Origin: Ignavibacteria bacterium
Lineage (GTDB): Bacteria > Bacteroidota > Ignavibacteria > SZUA-365
DNA: 64,000 nucleotides
Direction: 5' to 3'
NCBI GenBank assembly: GCA_016720835.1
Contig: JADKJW010000018.1
Span: 1-64,000, forward strand
Below, piece after piece: positions 1-8,554 of this stretch. Below the pieces are notes generated by a model. It was not told the DNA's origin, did no database searches, and saw only the letters and a program-made list of their open reading frames with translations. The translations under genes were made by a program, and so were the position numbers. Positions within the stretch are counted from its first letter, which is position 1. Each line of letters opens with the position of its first letter.

Positions 1-4
1 ACGG

Positions 5-946
5 TCAGCGCAGGATACGCACGAGCTTCGCCGCTACATCCCTGCCGGTCGTCAACCGCGCAAGATACAGGCCGGACGGCAGGCGGCCGCAGTCCCACGA
101 TACGGAGTGCCACCCGGCCGTGCGCCGCGCATCGAGCACCCTTGCCACTTCATGCCCGAGCATATCGACCACTGTCATCGCGGCATTCCCCGCTTCCGTC
201 ATGAAGAACTCGAATACGGTGCCCGTAGTGAGCGGATCTGGATGGTTCCGCAGTGCAGGCGTCTGCGGCTGATGCGCGCGAGGCTCGTCTCCCGTGCCGA
301 GCGGCATGTTGGGAGAGGAATAGATGCGGACGTTCTTCACCGTGCCCCGGAACGCATCCCCGCTCGCGTAATTGGTGATGCCGAAGGTGCGGTCGAACGC
401 GCCAACACCATGATCGATGGTGAAGGACGCCGTGCAGGCCAGCGCGCCGTCCAGATACAGCTTCCCCTCGGCGGCGGCGCTGTCGTACGTCATCACGGCC
501 TCATGCCACACGCCGAGCGCGCATGTGAGCGAACTTGCGACGCCGCTGCTGTTGGTGCGCAGGTACATCGTGCCGTTGGGCCGCACGTCGATGCCCATCC
601 AGCGGTAGTCCTTGCCCCCGATGAACACCGGGCTGTTCCGCGCGGGCAGCGAATCCACCTTGAACTGCACCGCGAGACCGAAGGCCCGGAATATCGTGAG
701 CGGCATCGCCGGAGTTTCCGCGTCGCACCAGCCGGGCTTGCCGGAGTTCCTGTATATGCCGCTGCAGAGTATGCCCCCGCCGCTCGCGAAGGGGGTGTTC
801 TCGAGCAGCATCGGACCGTACTGTCCGGTACTGTCGTTTGCCGACCCATTGAGCGGGTACCAGGCCATGAGCGAAGCGTGCTGCGCGCGGGCGCTGAAGC
901 ACAGGAAGAGCAGCAGAACCGCGGACATCGTCAGTGCTGATTTCAT
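5..946 (-). CDS. LamG-domain secreted protein with T9SS C-terminal sorting domain
   Basis: A 313-residue protein of unknown specific function. It opens with a signal peptide (about residues 1-22, ending SARAQ). A LamG/concanavalin-like lectin-glucanase fold follows (about 25-210; WYPLNGSANDSTG at its start, the usual LamG opening with a later LYLDG strand). The last ~70 residues (from about 245) are a type IX sorting domain: a MLGHEV strand, then LPSGLYLARL and a basic end KLVRILR. Such proteins are exported by Sec, moved across the outer membrane by T9SS and released or anchored. The start is supported by GGAGG just 5' of the ATG. The gene stands alone at the window edge. Binding of a glycan or cell surface is inferred from LamG only. 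Confidence 0.85.
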   Translation of the reverse strand: MKSALTMSAVLLLFLCFSARAQHASLMAWYPLNGSANDSTGQYGPMLLENTPFASGGGILCSGIYRNSGKPGWCDAETPAMPLTIFRAFGLAVQFKVDSLPARNSPVFIGGKDYRWMGIDVRPNGTMYLRTNSSGVASSLTCALGVWHEAVMTYDSAAAEGKLYLDGALACTASFTIDHGVGAFDRTFGITNYASGDAFRGTVKNVRIYSSPNMPLGTGDEPRAHQPQTPALRNHPDPLTTGTVFEFFMTEAGNAAMTVVDMLGHEVARVLDARRTAGWHSVSWDCGRLPSGLYLARLTTGRDVAAKLVRILR

Positions 947-1237
947 TGTTCCTCCAGTATTGTGAGCCGATCAAGGAGACCCGAAATACCCCGTGAGAAT
1001 CGCAACCATGGTCGTAATCTGCAATAATACGGAGATGATTATACGATATCAAGGGGGCAGACTCGCGCGCTATGAGAGCCGGCCGGTAGGAATCTTCACA
1101 CTTTCGTGCCCTGGCGGCACATCGCTTCCAATACCGGGCTGCACTACAGGGCCTTGCGGCGCAGTTTCGGCATATCGCTCACGCGTTTCTGTGGCATGCG
1201 TATTGCGCTCTTTGAGGTACACGAGACCGGAGCGCAC

Positions 1238-1699
1238 ATGAAACTCGCAGAAGGATTGTTACAACGGGCCAGCGCGCAAGCGCGCATGGCGAGGCTGCAG
1301 AAACAACTTGTTCAGAAGGCAATGGGGCGGTCGTACGATGAACAAATCAAGATCCCGCAGAAGCTCCTGAAGGACATCGAAGCCACCAGTACGAACCTGG
1401 ATCTGCTCATTCGCAGAATCAAGGCCACAAAAATGCAGGTGCGCATGCAGGGCGGCGGCACACTGGCCGACGCTTTGCTGCAGCGCGAACAGTTGCGCCT
1501 GCGCTACGCAAGCTGCCGCACAATGGCCAAGGCCGCGGTGATGCGTGGCGACTGCTACAGCCGCTCGGAAGTGCGCTTCACGAATGCGGTAAGCGTGTCA
1601 GACATGTATCGCGAAGTCAAGGTGCTCGCCAAGGAGCTGCAGGATCTCGCAGCGCGAATGCACGCGGTGAGTTGCATCACGGATCTGGTAGAGGGGTAA
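1238..1699 (+). CDS. DIP1984 family protein
   Basis: A 153-residue, mostly helical, basic protein beginning MKLAEGLLQRASAQARMARL. The start, heptad-like N-terminal helix, central LDLLIRRIKATK segment and the LADALLQREQLRLRYA stretch match the DIP1984 family (Pfam DUF6847, related to 'septicolysin'). The function of that family is not established. I chose the ATG at 1238 because the family begins at this MKLAE motif; an earlier in-frame ATG at 1106 would add 44 residues with no family match. The gene is isolated and divergent from the LamG gene. The upstream ~290 bases hold no gene that I can see. Confidence 0.75.
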   Translation: MKLAEGLLQRASAQARMARLQKQLVQKAMGRSYDEQIKIPQKLLKDIEATSTNLDLLIRRIKATKMQVRMQGGGTLADALLQREQLRLRYASCRTMAKAAVMRGDCYSRSEVRFTNAVSVSDMYREVKVLAKELQDLAARMHAVSCITDLVEG

Positions 1700-1795
1700 C
1701 GCCAGGCAGTTGGCCGATTGTCGTCGACGGACCGGCCGCTGTCACACCGAGAACGGCAGCGGTATGGCACCCTGGCGCGTGACGTTCGTGCCCCG

Positions 1796-1862
1796 TCGTA
1801 CCCCGGGTAGCTCGTTCCTCGCAACCCGGGGTTGGTTGATGTAATCCCTTCGGGATAGAAGA
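1796..1862. repeat. Dispersed repeat family A, nearly full copy
   Basis: This intergenic element is also seen at 39541-39608 (same orientation) and as partial copies at 16783-16828 and 14819-14841 (opposite orientation). Each copy has a palindrome like CAACCCGGGGTTG (reads CAACCCCGGGTTG on the other strand), a conserved GCTCGTTCCTCGCAA flank, and a second hairpin ATCCCTTCGGGAT (ATCCC-GAA-GGGAT on the other strand). No coding capacity is evident. Confidence 0.75.
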
Positions 1863-1897
1863 ATCCGATCTTCGCTGGTTTGTCGTCTTGGGTTGTC

Positions 1898-1930
1898 TTC
1901 AATCCGAAATTGGAAATCCGAAATTCGAAT
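1898..1930. repeat. Dispersed repeat family C (TTCAATCCGAAAT)
   Basis: A short AT-richer stretch built on TTCAATCCGAAAT followed by variations of GGAAATCCGAAATTCG. The same word recurs in intergenic DNA at 22507, 33572, 39998, 40071 and 40140, and inverted near 32807. It sits just after the stop of the PrpD-like gene. Its role is unknown. Confidence 0.7.
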
Positions 1931-1931
1931 T

Positions 1932-3365
1932 CTACACAATCAAACTCTTCATGAACTCCCTCACCGTCATCCCCTCGCAGGAGAATATCATCTCCTTCGC
2001 CAGTGCCTGCCGCTCGGGCGTCAGCAGCTTCGCCGACAGCGAGTTGAACTTGTTCTCGAGGTCATCCATGGACATGGGTTCGCGGGGGTCGCCCTTGGGG
2101 AATTCGAAGTACTCGGTAAACTCGCGGCCGTCCTTCGTGCGAACCACGACGCGGGAGGGCTGCTTGGCGGGGAACATGGCTTCGAAGTCCATGGAGGCCT
2201 CGCCCTTGATGCGGTCGATCACTTCCCAGATGCGCGGGTCGGCCATTTTCTCGTCGCTGAAGGACTGCGTGGTGACCTTGTGGTCCACCAGCGCGGCGGC
2301 GAGGCAGTACGGGAGGGAGTGGTCGGCGGTTTCGCGCGACTCGGGGCGGTACTTGTGCGGGTCGAAGAGGATGTCGCAGGCGCGCGCGATGGTGGTGACG
2401 GTGACGGACTCGATCTGATCGTACGAAATGTTGTTCTCGGTCACGGCCTTGAGCGTGCAGGAGATGTGCGTGTGCGTGAGGGCCTCGGTCGGGAAGGCCT
2501 TCATGGAGCAGTCGAGGATCCGGTACGTTTCGCCCAGCCCGCCGGTGAGCTTGGAGAGGTCCCAAGCCCAGGTGGAGACGCCTTCCCTGCCCTGCATGTC
2601 CACGGGCGCGACGGCCTGCTCCTTCACGTCCCAGCCGAAGAAGCAGTCCATGAAGCCCTCCTTGCCTTCGAAGACGGCCTCGGTGCCGGAGTAACCCTTC
2701 TGCGCCATGAGCGCGGCGAAGACGCCGGCCTGCACGGCCATGGGGTCCACGGTGTTCTTCATCATGGTGAGCTTGCCCGCCGTGGGGCAGCCGATGGTGT
2801 GGCTGTGCGATCCCGCGATGCCGATGGCGTGCACCATCTGGTCCACCGTGAGGCCGAGCATGCGTCCCGCCACCACGGGAGCGACGAACTGCGTGAGGGT
2901 GGCGTGATGCCATTTGCGCTCGCGCACGCCGGGCACGGCGAACTCGCAGAGGCGCTGCTCGAACTCGTAGGCGAGCACGATGGCGACGATGGCCTCCTTC
3001 ATGGAGGCGCCCGTGCGCTCGCCCGCCGCCAGGGCCGCGGGAATGAGGTCCGACGGATGCGAGGGATCCTCCTTCCAGTAGATGTCGTTGAAGTCCAGCG
3101 CGCGTATCATGAGCGAATTGACGAGCGTGGCATTGACGGCCGGCATCTTGTCGCCGAAGCCGAACAGCGTGGCCTCCTCATTGCCGGCCATGTCCAGTGC
3201 CAGCTCGCGCATGATGGTGACGTCTTTCGTGTGCTGCGCGCCGTACGCGCACCCGACGGAGTCGTACAGGTAGCGCTTCACTTCGTGCACGACTTTTTCA
3301 GGAAGGTCTTCGTATTTCAGGTTGATTGCGAATTCAGCAATGGTGCGGGCGATGGATTTTTCCAT
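1932..3365 (-). CDS. MmgE/PrpD family protein (2-methylcitrate dehydratase-like)
   Basis: A 477-residue cytosolic protein of the MmgE/PrpD superfamily, which includes 2-methylcitrate dehydratase and cis-aconitate decarboxylase. The family layout is complete: an N-terminal helical bundle with YDSVGCAYGA and a conserved DFND region (~93), HPSDLIPAALAAGE (~102), HSHTIGCPTAGKLTMMKNT (~185-205), then the smaller C-terminal alpha/beta domain with KAFPTEALTH (~290). The next upstream gene is an aconitase. That fits propionate/2-methylcitrate metabolism (PrpD plus AcnB-like hydratase), but no prpB or prpC is present, so the substrate is not proven. Iminodisuccinate- or itaconate-type activities remain possible. 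Confidence 0.85.
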   Translation of the reverse strand: MEKSIARTIAEFAINLKYEDLPEKVVHEVKRYLYDSVGCAYGAQHTKDVTIMRELALDMAGNEEATLFGFGDKMPAVNATLVNSLMIRALDFNDIYWKEDPSHPSDLIPAALAAGERTGASMKEAIVAIVLAYEFEQRLCEFAVPGVRERKWHHATLTQFVAPVVAGRMLGLTVDQMVHAIGIAGSHSHTIGCPTAGKLTMMKNTVDPMAVQAGVFAALMAQKGYSGTEAVFEGKEGFMDCFFGWDVKEQAVAPVDMQGREGVSTWAWDLSKLTGGLGETYRILDCSMKAFPTEALTHTHISCTLKAVTENNISYDQIESVTVTTIARACDILFDPHKYRPESRETADHSLPYCLAAALVDHKVTTQSFSDEKMADPRIWEVIDRIKGEASMDFEAMFPAKQPSRVVVRTKDGREFTEYFEFPKGDPREPMSMDDLENKFNSLSAKLLTPERQALAKEMIFSCEGMTVREFMKSLIV

Positions 3366-3368
3366 GAG

Positions 3369-3543
3369 TGATTCGTGATTCGTGAATCGTGATTCGTGAT
3401 TTAAGATTCGAGATGATTTGACAGGGAGTGAAGGTGGCAGGTGTCAGGTCGAAGGAAGAAGGAAGAAGGTAAAATGCGGCGCCGCTGAACGTCTGCATCC
3501 GGCTTTCTTCATTCTGAATTCTGAATTCTGGATTCTGAACTCC
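3369..3543. repeat. Low-complexity AT-rich minisatellites
   Basis: Between the PrpD-like and aconitase genes lie two short imperfect tandem tracts. One, at 3369-3410, uses a GATTCGTGAATCGT-type unit; the other, at 3511-3540, uses an ATTCTGAATTCTG unit. Both contrast with the GC-rich genes around them. Similar simple tracts recur at 16643, 16831 and 32877 with an ATTATGAAGGATGA unit. No gene is seen here. Confidence 0.7.
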
Positions 3544-3555
3544 CTCTTCCGAAGA

Positions 3556-5523
3556 TTACAGTCGCAGTCTCACCCATTCCTCCAATCCACCCACGAGAAC
3601 AAGCTCCTGCGCCGAGGGCCCGACGGGATCGATGGAGTAGGTCTTGCCGTCGGCGGTGAGGGTGGATTTGCGGAAGTCGATGAGGGCGCTGATGCCGGTG
3701 CGGACGGTGAGCGCTTCGGCGCCAAAGCGGGCCTTGAGATCGCGGATGAGCTGCGGCGCCTCGATGATGAGGAAGCCGTTGTTGAGCGCGTTGCGCTTGT
3801 AGGTTTCGTTGAAGGAGCCGGCGAGCACGAGGCGTATGCCGCGGTACTTGAGCGCGGTGGCGGCCTGCTCGCGCGAGGAGCCGGTGCCGAAGTTGAAGCC
3901 GCCCACGAGAACGTCCCCCTCGCGCGCCAGCGCGCCGAAGGCGGGATCGTAATTCTCCATGGCCACGGCGGCCTGCTGTTCGGGCGTCATGTCGTCGTTG
4001 TAGGTGTACTTGCCGGGGTAGATGCCGTCGGTGTTGAGATTGTCCTGATGGCAGAAGATGATCTCCCCTTCCAGCGTGGCCGGGAAGCCCTCGAGCACCG
4101 TCGTCTCGCTCGCGGCCGCAACCGGACGCTCGTTGATCTTCAACCTGCCGTTGACAACGCTCGCGCCGGCGAGTCCCGGCATATGGATTTTCCCGGCGAT
4201 GGCGGAGGCCGCGACCACGGCGGGCGACGCGAGGTAGGCCTTTGCGGTGGCTGCGCCCATGCGGCCCTTGAAATTCCTGTTGGTCGCGGAGATGCCGGTC
4301 TCACCGTCTTCCAGCAGACCCACGCCGAGCCCGATGCAAGGGCCGCAGCCGGGAATGAGCGGAATGGCCCCGGCGTCGATCAGCTCCTGCCAGGCGCCGA
4401 GCCGCTCGGCCTCGCTCTGCACTTCGCTGGAGGCGGCGGTGATATAGAACTGCACGCCCTCGGCCACCTGCCTGCCTCGCACCTGTTCGGCGGCTGCGAG
4501 GATGTCCTCGAGGCGGCCGTTGACGCAGGAGAGCAGGTAGGCCTTGTCGATCTTCACGTCCTGCGCGCTGAGTTCGGCGACGGAGGCCATGACCTTGACG
4601 GTGTTGGGTCCCGATACCATCGGCTGAATGGTGGAGAGATCGAGCGTGATCTCGCGCGCGTAGAAGGCGTCGGCATCGGGCACGGGGATGTGCGCCTCGA
4701 GGCCGTCGATGCGGGCGCTGTTCAAGCGGGGATGCGCGCCGTTGCCGTCCGCATCGGACGCCACGCCTTCCAGTCCGCGGGCCGCGACGAAGGACGCGCG
4801 CGCGCGCAGCCACGCGATGGTGACGGCGTCGATCGGGAACACGCCCGCGAGCGCGCCCCATTCGGTGGTCATGTTGGCGATGGAGAGGCGCTGATCGATG
4901 CTGAGCGAGGCGAGCCCCTCGCCCGCGAATTCGATGGCATGGTTGAGCACCTCGTCCTTGGCGAAGTGGCCGCAGAGCGCGATGATGACGTCCTTGCCCG
5001 TGACGCCCTTCGCGAGGGCGCCGCGCAGTTCCACGCGCGCGACGGGCGGCACCTGCCACCACGTCCTGCCCGTGGCCCAGATGGCCGCGGCGTCGGTGCG
5101 CACAATGGGGGTGCCGAGGCAGCCGAGTCCGCCGTACATGTTGCTGTGGCTGTCGGAGGCCACCACCATGGCGCCGGGCCAGGCGTAACCCTCCTCGCAC
5201 ATGATCTGGTGACCGATACCCCTGCCCGCGGGATAGAAGTCCACGCCCATGCCCTTCGCGAAGGCCTCGATCTTCGCGTACTTCTCGAGGTTCTTGTCGC
5301 TCCTGTTCTGCACGTCGTGATCCAGCGCTGTCACCACCTGCCGCGGCGCGTACACCTGCGTCGCCCCGATGCTCCGAAATTTCGGAATCACCGCTCCGGT
5401 ATTGTCATGCGTCATCACATGCGCCGGCTGTATCGTGATATAGTCGCCGCTGTGCACCTCGTGCCCGTCGGCCAGATCGGCCGCAAACTTCTGCGCAATT
5501 TTTTCGATCAGATTCTGACCCAT
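3556..5523 (-). CDS. Aconitate hydratase family protein (LeuC-LeuD fused type)
   Basis: A 655-residue Fe-S hydro-lyase. The three cluster ligands of the aconitase family are visible: Cys in LLSCVNGR (~333) and the pair in IPGCGPCIGLG (~393 and 396). The N-terminal part has ASDSHSNMYGGLG (~123), typical of aconitase. The C-terminal swivel (LeuD-like) domain has GGFNFGTGSSREQ with the substrate-binding GSSR. I chose the ATG at 5523 (MGQNLIEKIAQK); a longer reading to 5598 only translates the upstream repeat. The family is smaller than AcnA (~900 aa) and resembles archaeal/Bacteroidota aconitases and homoaconitases. It probably interconverts citrate and isocitrate, or 2-methyl-cis-aconitate given the PrpD-like neighbour. 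Confidence 0.85.
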   Translation of the reverse strand: MGQNLIEKIAQKFAADLADGHEVHSGDYITIQPAHVMTHDNTGAVIPKFRSIGATQVYAPRQVVTALDHDVQNRSDKNLEKYAKIEAFAKGMGVDFYPAGRGIGHQIMCEEGYAWPGAMVVASDSHSNMYGGLGCLGTPIVRTDAAAIWATGRTWWQVPPVARVELRGALAKGVTGKDVIIALCGHFAKDEVLNHAIEFAGEGLASLSIDQRLSIANMTTEWGALAGVFPIDAVTIAWLRARASFVAARGLEGVASDADGNGAHPRLNSARIDGLEAHIPVPDADAFYAREITLDLSTIQPMVSGPNTVKVMASVAELSAQDVKIDKAYLLSCVNGRLEDILAAAEQVRGRQVAEGVQFYITAASSEVQSEAERLGAWQELIDAGAIPLIPGCGPCIGLGVGLLEDGETGISATNRNFKGRMGAATAKAYLASPAVVAASAIAGKIHMPGLAGASVVNGRLKINERPVAAASETTVLEGFPATLEGEIIFCHQDNLNTDGIYPGKYTYNDDMTPEQQAAVAMENYDPAFGALAREGDVLVGGFNFGTGSSREQAATALKYRGIRLVLAGSFNETYKRNALNNGFLIIEAPQLIRDLKARFGAEALTVRTGISALIDFRKSTLTADGKTYSIDPVGPSAQELVLVGGLEEWVRLRL

Positions 5524-5550
5524 GAATGATTCCTTCAATATTCCCCTCTC

Positions 5551-5797
5551 CCCTTTGGGAGAGGGTGGCCGAAGGCCGGGTGAGGGGTGCGTTGTCAATC
5601 ACCGAATCCCTTGGGGGGGGGGGGCCCGACCGTCCGCGGAAGCGGGGGGGAGCGCAGGTGGAAGGCCGGGTGAGGGGTGTCGTTGTCAAATCACCGAATC
5701 CCTTTGGGAGAGGGTGCCCGACCTGTCCGCCGAAGCTCCGCAGGAGCGCAGGTGGAAGGCCGGGTGAGGGATTTCGTTGTCAAAGCACCGAATCAAT
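5551..5797. repeat. Degenerate tandem repeat (three ~60-95 bp units) with a 12-G run
   Basis: Three imperfect units each run from a GGGAGAGGGTG-type start through AAGGCCGGGTGAGGG to a GTTGTCAAATCACCGAAT-like end. The middle unit has a run of twelve G (5613-5624) and another of seven G (5644-5650) where its neighbours have ordinary sequence. The third unit carries a GCTCC-GCA-GGAGC hairpin. The whole 5524-5862 gap holds no gene. The G runs may be assembly errors. Confidence 0.7.
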
Positions 5798-5862
5798 CAG
5801 TAGAGTTTCTCGCACATCTCTCATCATCTTCCATCTTCCACCTGTCCCCTTCAACCTTCCAT

Positions 5863-6396
5863 CTACTTCACTAATTCAAAATCGATAAAATCACAGTGAT
5901 GAAATATTATGCTTTCCGGCAGCCGTTTCTCCCCTTCGCCCTCCTTCGAGTGCGTGGCGATGATGTGCATGACTTCGGAAGGCAGCCCGTGCTTGAAGGC
6001 CAGGCCCACGCCGCTGAAGGGATGGCGGATATGCCTGCCGAAATCGGACTTGACGGCCTTGCCGTCCACGATCTCGAATTCGCAGAGCTTGCCCGCATCG
6101 GCGAGCAGCGCGCCGGCGATGAGGTAATCGCGATTGACCGGCGTCTTCTTCGCGCCGTGCATGGTCGTGAGCACATCGTCCACCGCGGTGCACATCTGGC
6201 ACACGGCGCGCACGTGATCGATGAAGGAGATGGTCACGTTGCTCGCGAGCAGCGTGAAGGGAATCGCGCGCAGCAGTTCCTCCGTCCATCCGCGAAACTC
6301 GATCGCTTCCTGCCAGCAGGCGATCACCTTGTCGCGCAGCGCCGCATCCTTGATCTCGTTCACTTCCGGCAAAAGGCGGATTACCAGTTCATGCAT
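5863..6396 (-). CDS. HD-domain-like protein with an altered metal site
   Basis: A protein of about 177 residues with the helical layout of small HD-superfamily phosphohydrolases: FIDHVRAVCQM (first His), then LIAGALLADAGKLCEFE where the family usually has LLHDxGK, then RHPFSGVGLA and a late HHCDFIDFE. The canonical HD doublet therefore reads AD, losing one metal-binding His. Other His and Asp residues remain. I prefer the ATG at 6396 (MHELV), since GAGGAA lies just 5' of it; the ATG at 6411 is an alternative. It is oriented with the VOC and aconitase genes and could be co-transcribed. Substrate unknown. Confidence 0.7.
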   Translation of the reverse strand: MHELVIRLLPEVNEIKDAALRDKVIACWQEAIEFRGWTEELLRAIPFTLLASNVTISFIDHVRAVCQMCTAVDDVLTTMHGAKKTPVNRDYLIAGALLADAGKLCEFEIVDGKAVKSDFGRHIRHPFSGVGLAFKHGLPSEVMHIIATHSKEGEGEKRLPESIIFHHCDFIDFELVK

Positions 6397-6588
6397 GGGT
6401 TCCTCGTTCATTTCGTTGTGGGTGCTGGATTTGTAACGGAAAAACAGAAGAGATCGCGAAGCAATCGAAGAAAACGAATACTACGAACAAATCCTGTTTC
6501 GGACGTATTCGGCCCGTTCGTGTGTTTCGCGATCGCCTTTTCTTCTGACGGCAATGTCATAGACGTCGATCATGGGATACCCATATCA

Positions 6589-7641
6589 TCACGCGAATGA
6601 TTTATCCTGAAAAAGCCCGGTAACACCGCTCTTCGGGAACAACACCTCCGACCCACCTGTACGCTCCACATATTCGGTCACCTCGCCGGTACAGATCGAT
6701 GGCGTGGTGTAGGCGTGCAGGATGCCGTCTTCTTCGCTGCCCGCGACGGCGTCGGTGGAGAAGACGATGCCGCGCTTTTTCTGCAGCGCGTACACTTTTG
6801 CGACGTCGCTGACGGCGAAGCTCAGATGCTGTATGCGCGGACCGTGCGCGCGGATGAACTCCTCGGCGCCGCTGTGCTCGTTGCGGCCGCAGAGGGCGGC
6901 GATGGCGAAAGGCTTCTTGCCTTTGCGGAAGGTCAGGAGGCGCGCGTCGTTTTCGTCCAGATCGGTGATGCCGAAGCTGGTGTAGGGCGTGGCGGCCAGG
7001 ATCTCCTTCGCGGCGTTCATGAAACCGTGATGGGCGACGCGGTACAGCACGTGATCGAAACCTTCCATATAGGTGAAGGTCTTGAGACGCCTGATCTTCT
7101 TGAAGGCGTCCGCGATGTCCTTGTCCACCTCGCGCGGGACGGCATTCTGGAAGAAGAGGTAATCCTTCTCTCCCCGCTTGCGCTCCACGTACCAGAACGT
7201 GTCGCCCGTATTGGGCGACTGCGTGGTGGAGATGAAGCGCGTGCCGTTGTAGTCGAGCGGCGCGTCGGTGATGAAGTTGACGCCGCGCTCGCGCAGGGTG
7301 CCCAGGACCTTGTCGAGACCGCGCACATCGAAGCCGATGCTGTAGATGCGGCAGCCGAACTTGCCCGTCATTTCCGCGACGCCCGCGCCGTCGTCCTTGC
7401 CCTCCACGACGATGATGTCGGGCGTCTTCTCCGCGCCGCGCAGCACCGTGGCCACCTCGTCGCCCGTCTCGAAGCACTCCACCTCGTCCACGGGACAGCG
7501 GTTCAGCAGATCCAGCACCGCCGCCGCCCGCATTCCCGGATGCACCGCATACACGAAAAAGCTGATATCCGACACCGCCTTCCCGATATCGCCGGGCAGG
7601 CTCTTCTTGTACTCTTCAAGTTCCTCGATAATGACGCGCAT
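6589..7641 (-). CDS. VOC superfamily, 4-hydroxyphenylpyruvate dioxygenase-like protein
   Basis: A 350-residue protein with two glyoxalase/bleomycin-resistance (VOC) modules. The C-terminal module carries candidate Fe(II) ligands in the order seen in HPPD: His in GFDHVLYRV, His in RIQHLSFAV, and Glu in TEYVERTGG (compare FIEIIQR of HPPD). The sequence is clearly diverged from true HPPD, so hydroxymandelate-synthase-like or other aromatic 2-oxoacid chemistry is possible. The ATG at 7641 has GGAG 9 bases upstream; the longer reading frame translates a simple repeat. It may form a catabolic group with the downstream HD-like, aconitase and PrpD-like genes, but this is inference. Confidence 0.7.
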   Translation of the reverse strand: MRVIIEELEEYKKSLPGDIGKAVSDISFFVYAVHPGMRAAAVLDLLNRCPVDEVECFETGDEVATVLRGAEKTPDIIVVEGKDDGAGVAEMTGKFGCRIYSIGFDVRGLDKVLGTLRERGVNFITDAPLDYNGTRFISTTQSPNTGDTFWYVERKRGEKDYLFFQNAVPREVDKDIADAFKKIRRLKTFTYMEGFDHVLYRVAHHGFMNAAKEILAATPYTSFGITDLDENDARLLTFRKGKKPFAIAALCGRNEHSGAEEFIRAHGPRIQHLSFAVSDVAKVYALQKKRGIVFSTDAVAGSEEDGILHAYTTPSICTGEVTEYVERTGGSEVLFPKSGVTGLFQDKSFA

Positions 7642-7663
7642 GGGGGGATCTCCGGATGTATGT

Positions 7664-7735
7664 GAGAAATGGAGTGGTGGAGTAATGGAGCGGTTGAGTA
7701 ATGGAGTAATGGAGTGCTGGAGCAGCGGAGAACAC
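7664..7735. repeat. TGGAG-rich simple repeat
   Basis: An imperfect simple-sequence tract of TGGAGTAATGGAG-type units between the VOC gene and lutC. The rest of the 7642-7846 gap shows repeated TTCGTGTG words around 7810-7840 and no gene. Confidence 0.6.
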
Positions 7736-7846
7736 GGGAAGAGCCTAGATGGCCGGTGCTTGTAGAGATCACACCACACGCCAACGGGACAAAATATTAG
7801 AACCCCTGTTTCGTGTGCTTCGTGTGTTTCGTGGACCTCTTCTTCT

Positions 7847-8554
7847 TCACGCCGATTTGCGTATCACCGCCACCAGGAACCTGCGCGGTCCATGCACCCC
7901 GGTCACGAGAACTTTCTCGATGTCCGCCGTCTTGCTCGGTCCGCCCACAAGGGTGATTGCGGAGGTTTTGTCGGTTTTCAGGAGTTCGGTCATTTCGTGG
8001 GAGAAGTTGCCGAGATCGGGAAGGATGTCCGCTTCCCGAAGGACGGCGAGATGCGTTTCAGGCAACAAAGATAGCGATCTGCTTTCATTTCGCGAAGAAA
8101 GAATGGCGATGGCGCCCGAATCCGCGAAGCCCGCCAGCGCCCTGCCGATGCCCATGGCGGCGGCTTCGGCCTCGGCGATCATGGCAGAATGAGCCTCGGC
8201 GCTGAACGCAGCGGGCAGCTCATGTACACGCAGAGCCGGCAGCGTGGCGCTGATTTTCGTCGATAATCCCATTTCGGCGAAATCCTTGTGCGATGCGAGA
8301 ACGACGGACGCCGCTCCGGAATCGCGCAGTTCCCCGATCAGCCATCCGAGGAAGTGCTCCACGGACTCATGCACGCGCGCTTCCCCGCCGGCCTCGTTCA
8401 GGCGCTCGACGAAGCGCTGCAGCAGTCCCTCGCGCGAAGGCACTGGCAGTGCCGCAAAGACGCGGTCCAGTTCCGCTGCGAGCGCCGCATCGCCGGGCGC
8501 ATCGTCGCCGCGATCGGCCTTCAGGCGCGTGAAAAGCTCATCCCTTGCGCTCAT
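7847..8554 (-). CDS. lutC: LutC/YkgG family LUD-domain protein
   Basis: A 235-residue LUD-domain protein, the third member of the L-lactate utilization complex LutABC that oxidizes lactate to pyruvate in bacteria without a flavin LDH. The C-terminal half shows the family features: FADSGAIAILSS (~143), SLLPETHLAVL, and ITLVGGPSKTADIEKVLVTGVHGPR-like ending, here around 200-225. It overlaps the end of lutB by 17 bases, showing translational coupling. It is the last gene of the seven-gene minus-strand operon beginning at 13924. Confidence 0.88.
   Translation of the reverse strand: MSARDELFTRLKADRGDDAPGDAALAAELDRVFAALPVPSREGLLQRFVERLNEAGGEARVHESVEHFLGWLIGELRDSGAASVVLASHKDFAEMGLSTKISATLPALRVHELPAAFSAEAHSAMIAEAEAAAMGIGRALAGFADSGAIAILSSRNESRSLSLLPETHLAVLREADILPDLGNFSHEMTELLKTDKTSAITLVGGPSKTADIEKVLVTGVHGPRRFLVAVIRKSA

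Noticed and set aside
1893..5529. Long plus-strand open frames of about 490 and 700 codons opposite the PrpD-like and aconitase genes
   Set aside because: They are antisense to genes with clear family motifs; their composition (runs of Gly, Arg, Ala, His) reflects GC bias with no recognisable domain.
5524..5598. An N-terminal extension of the aconitase from an ATG at 5598
   Set aside because: The added 25 residues translate a degenerate repeat; the family begins at the ATG at 5523.
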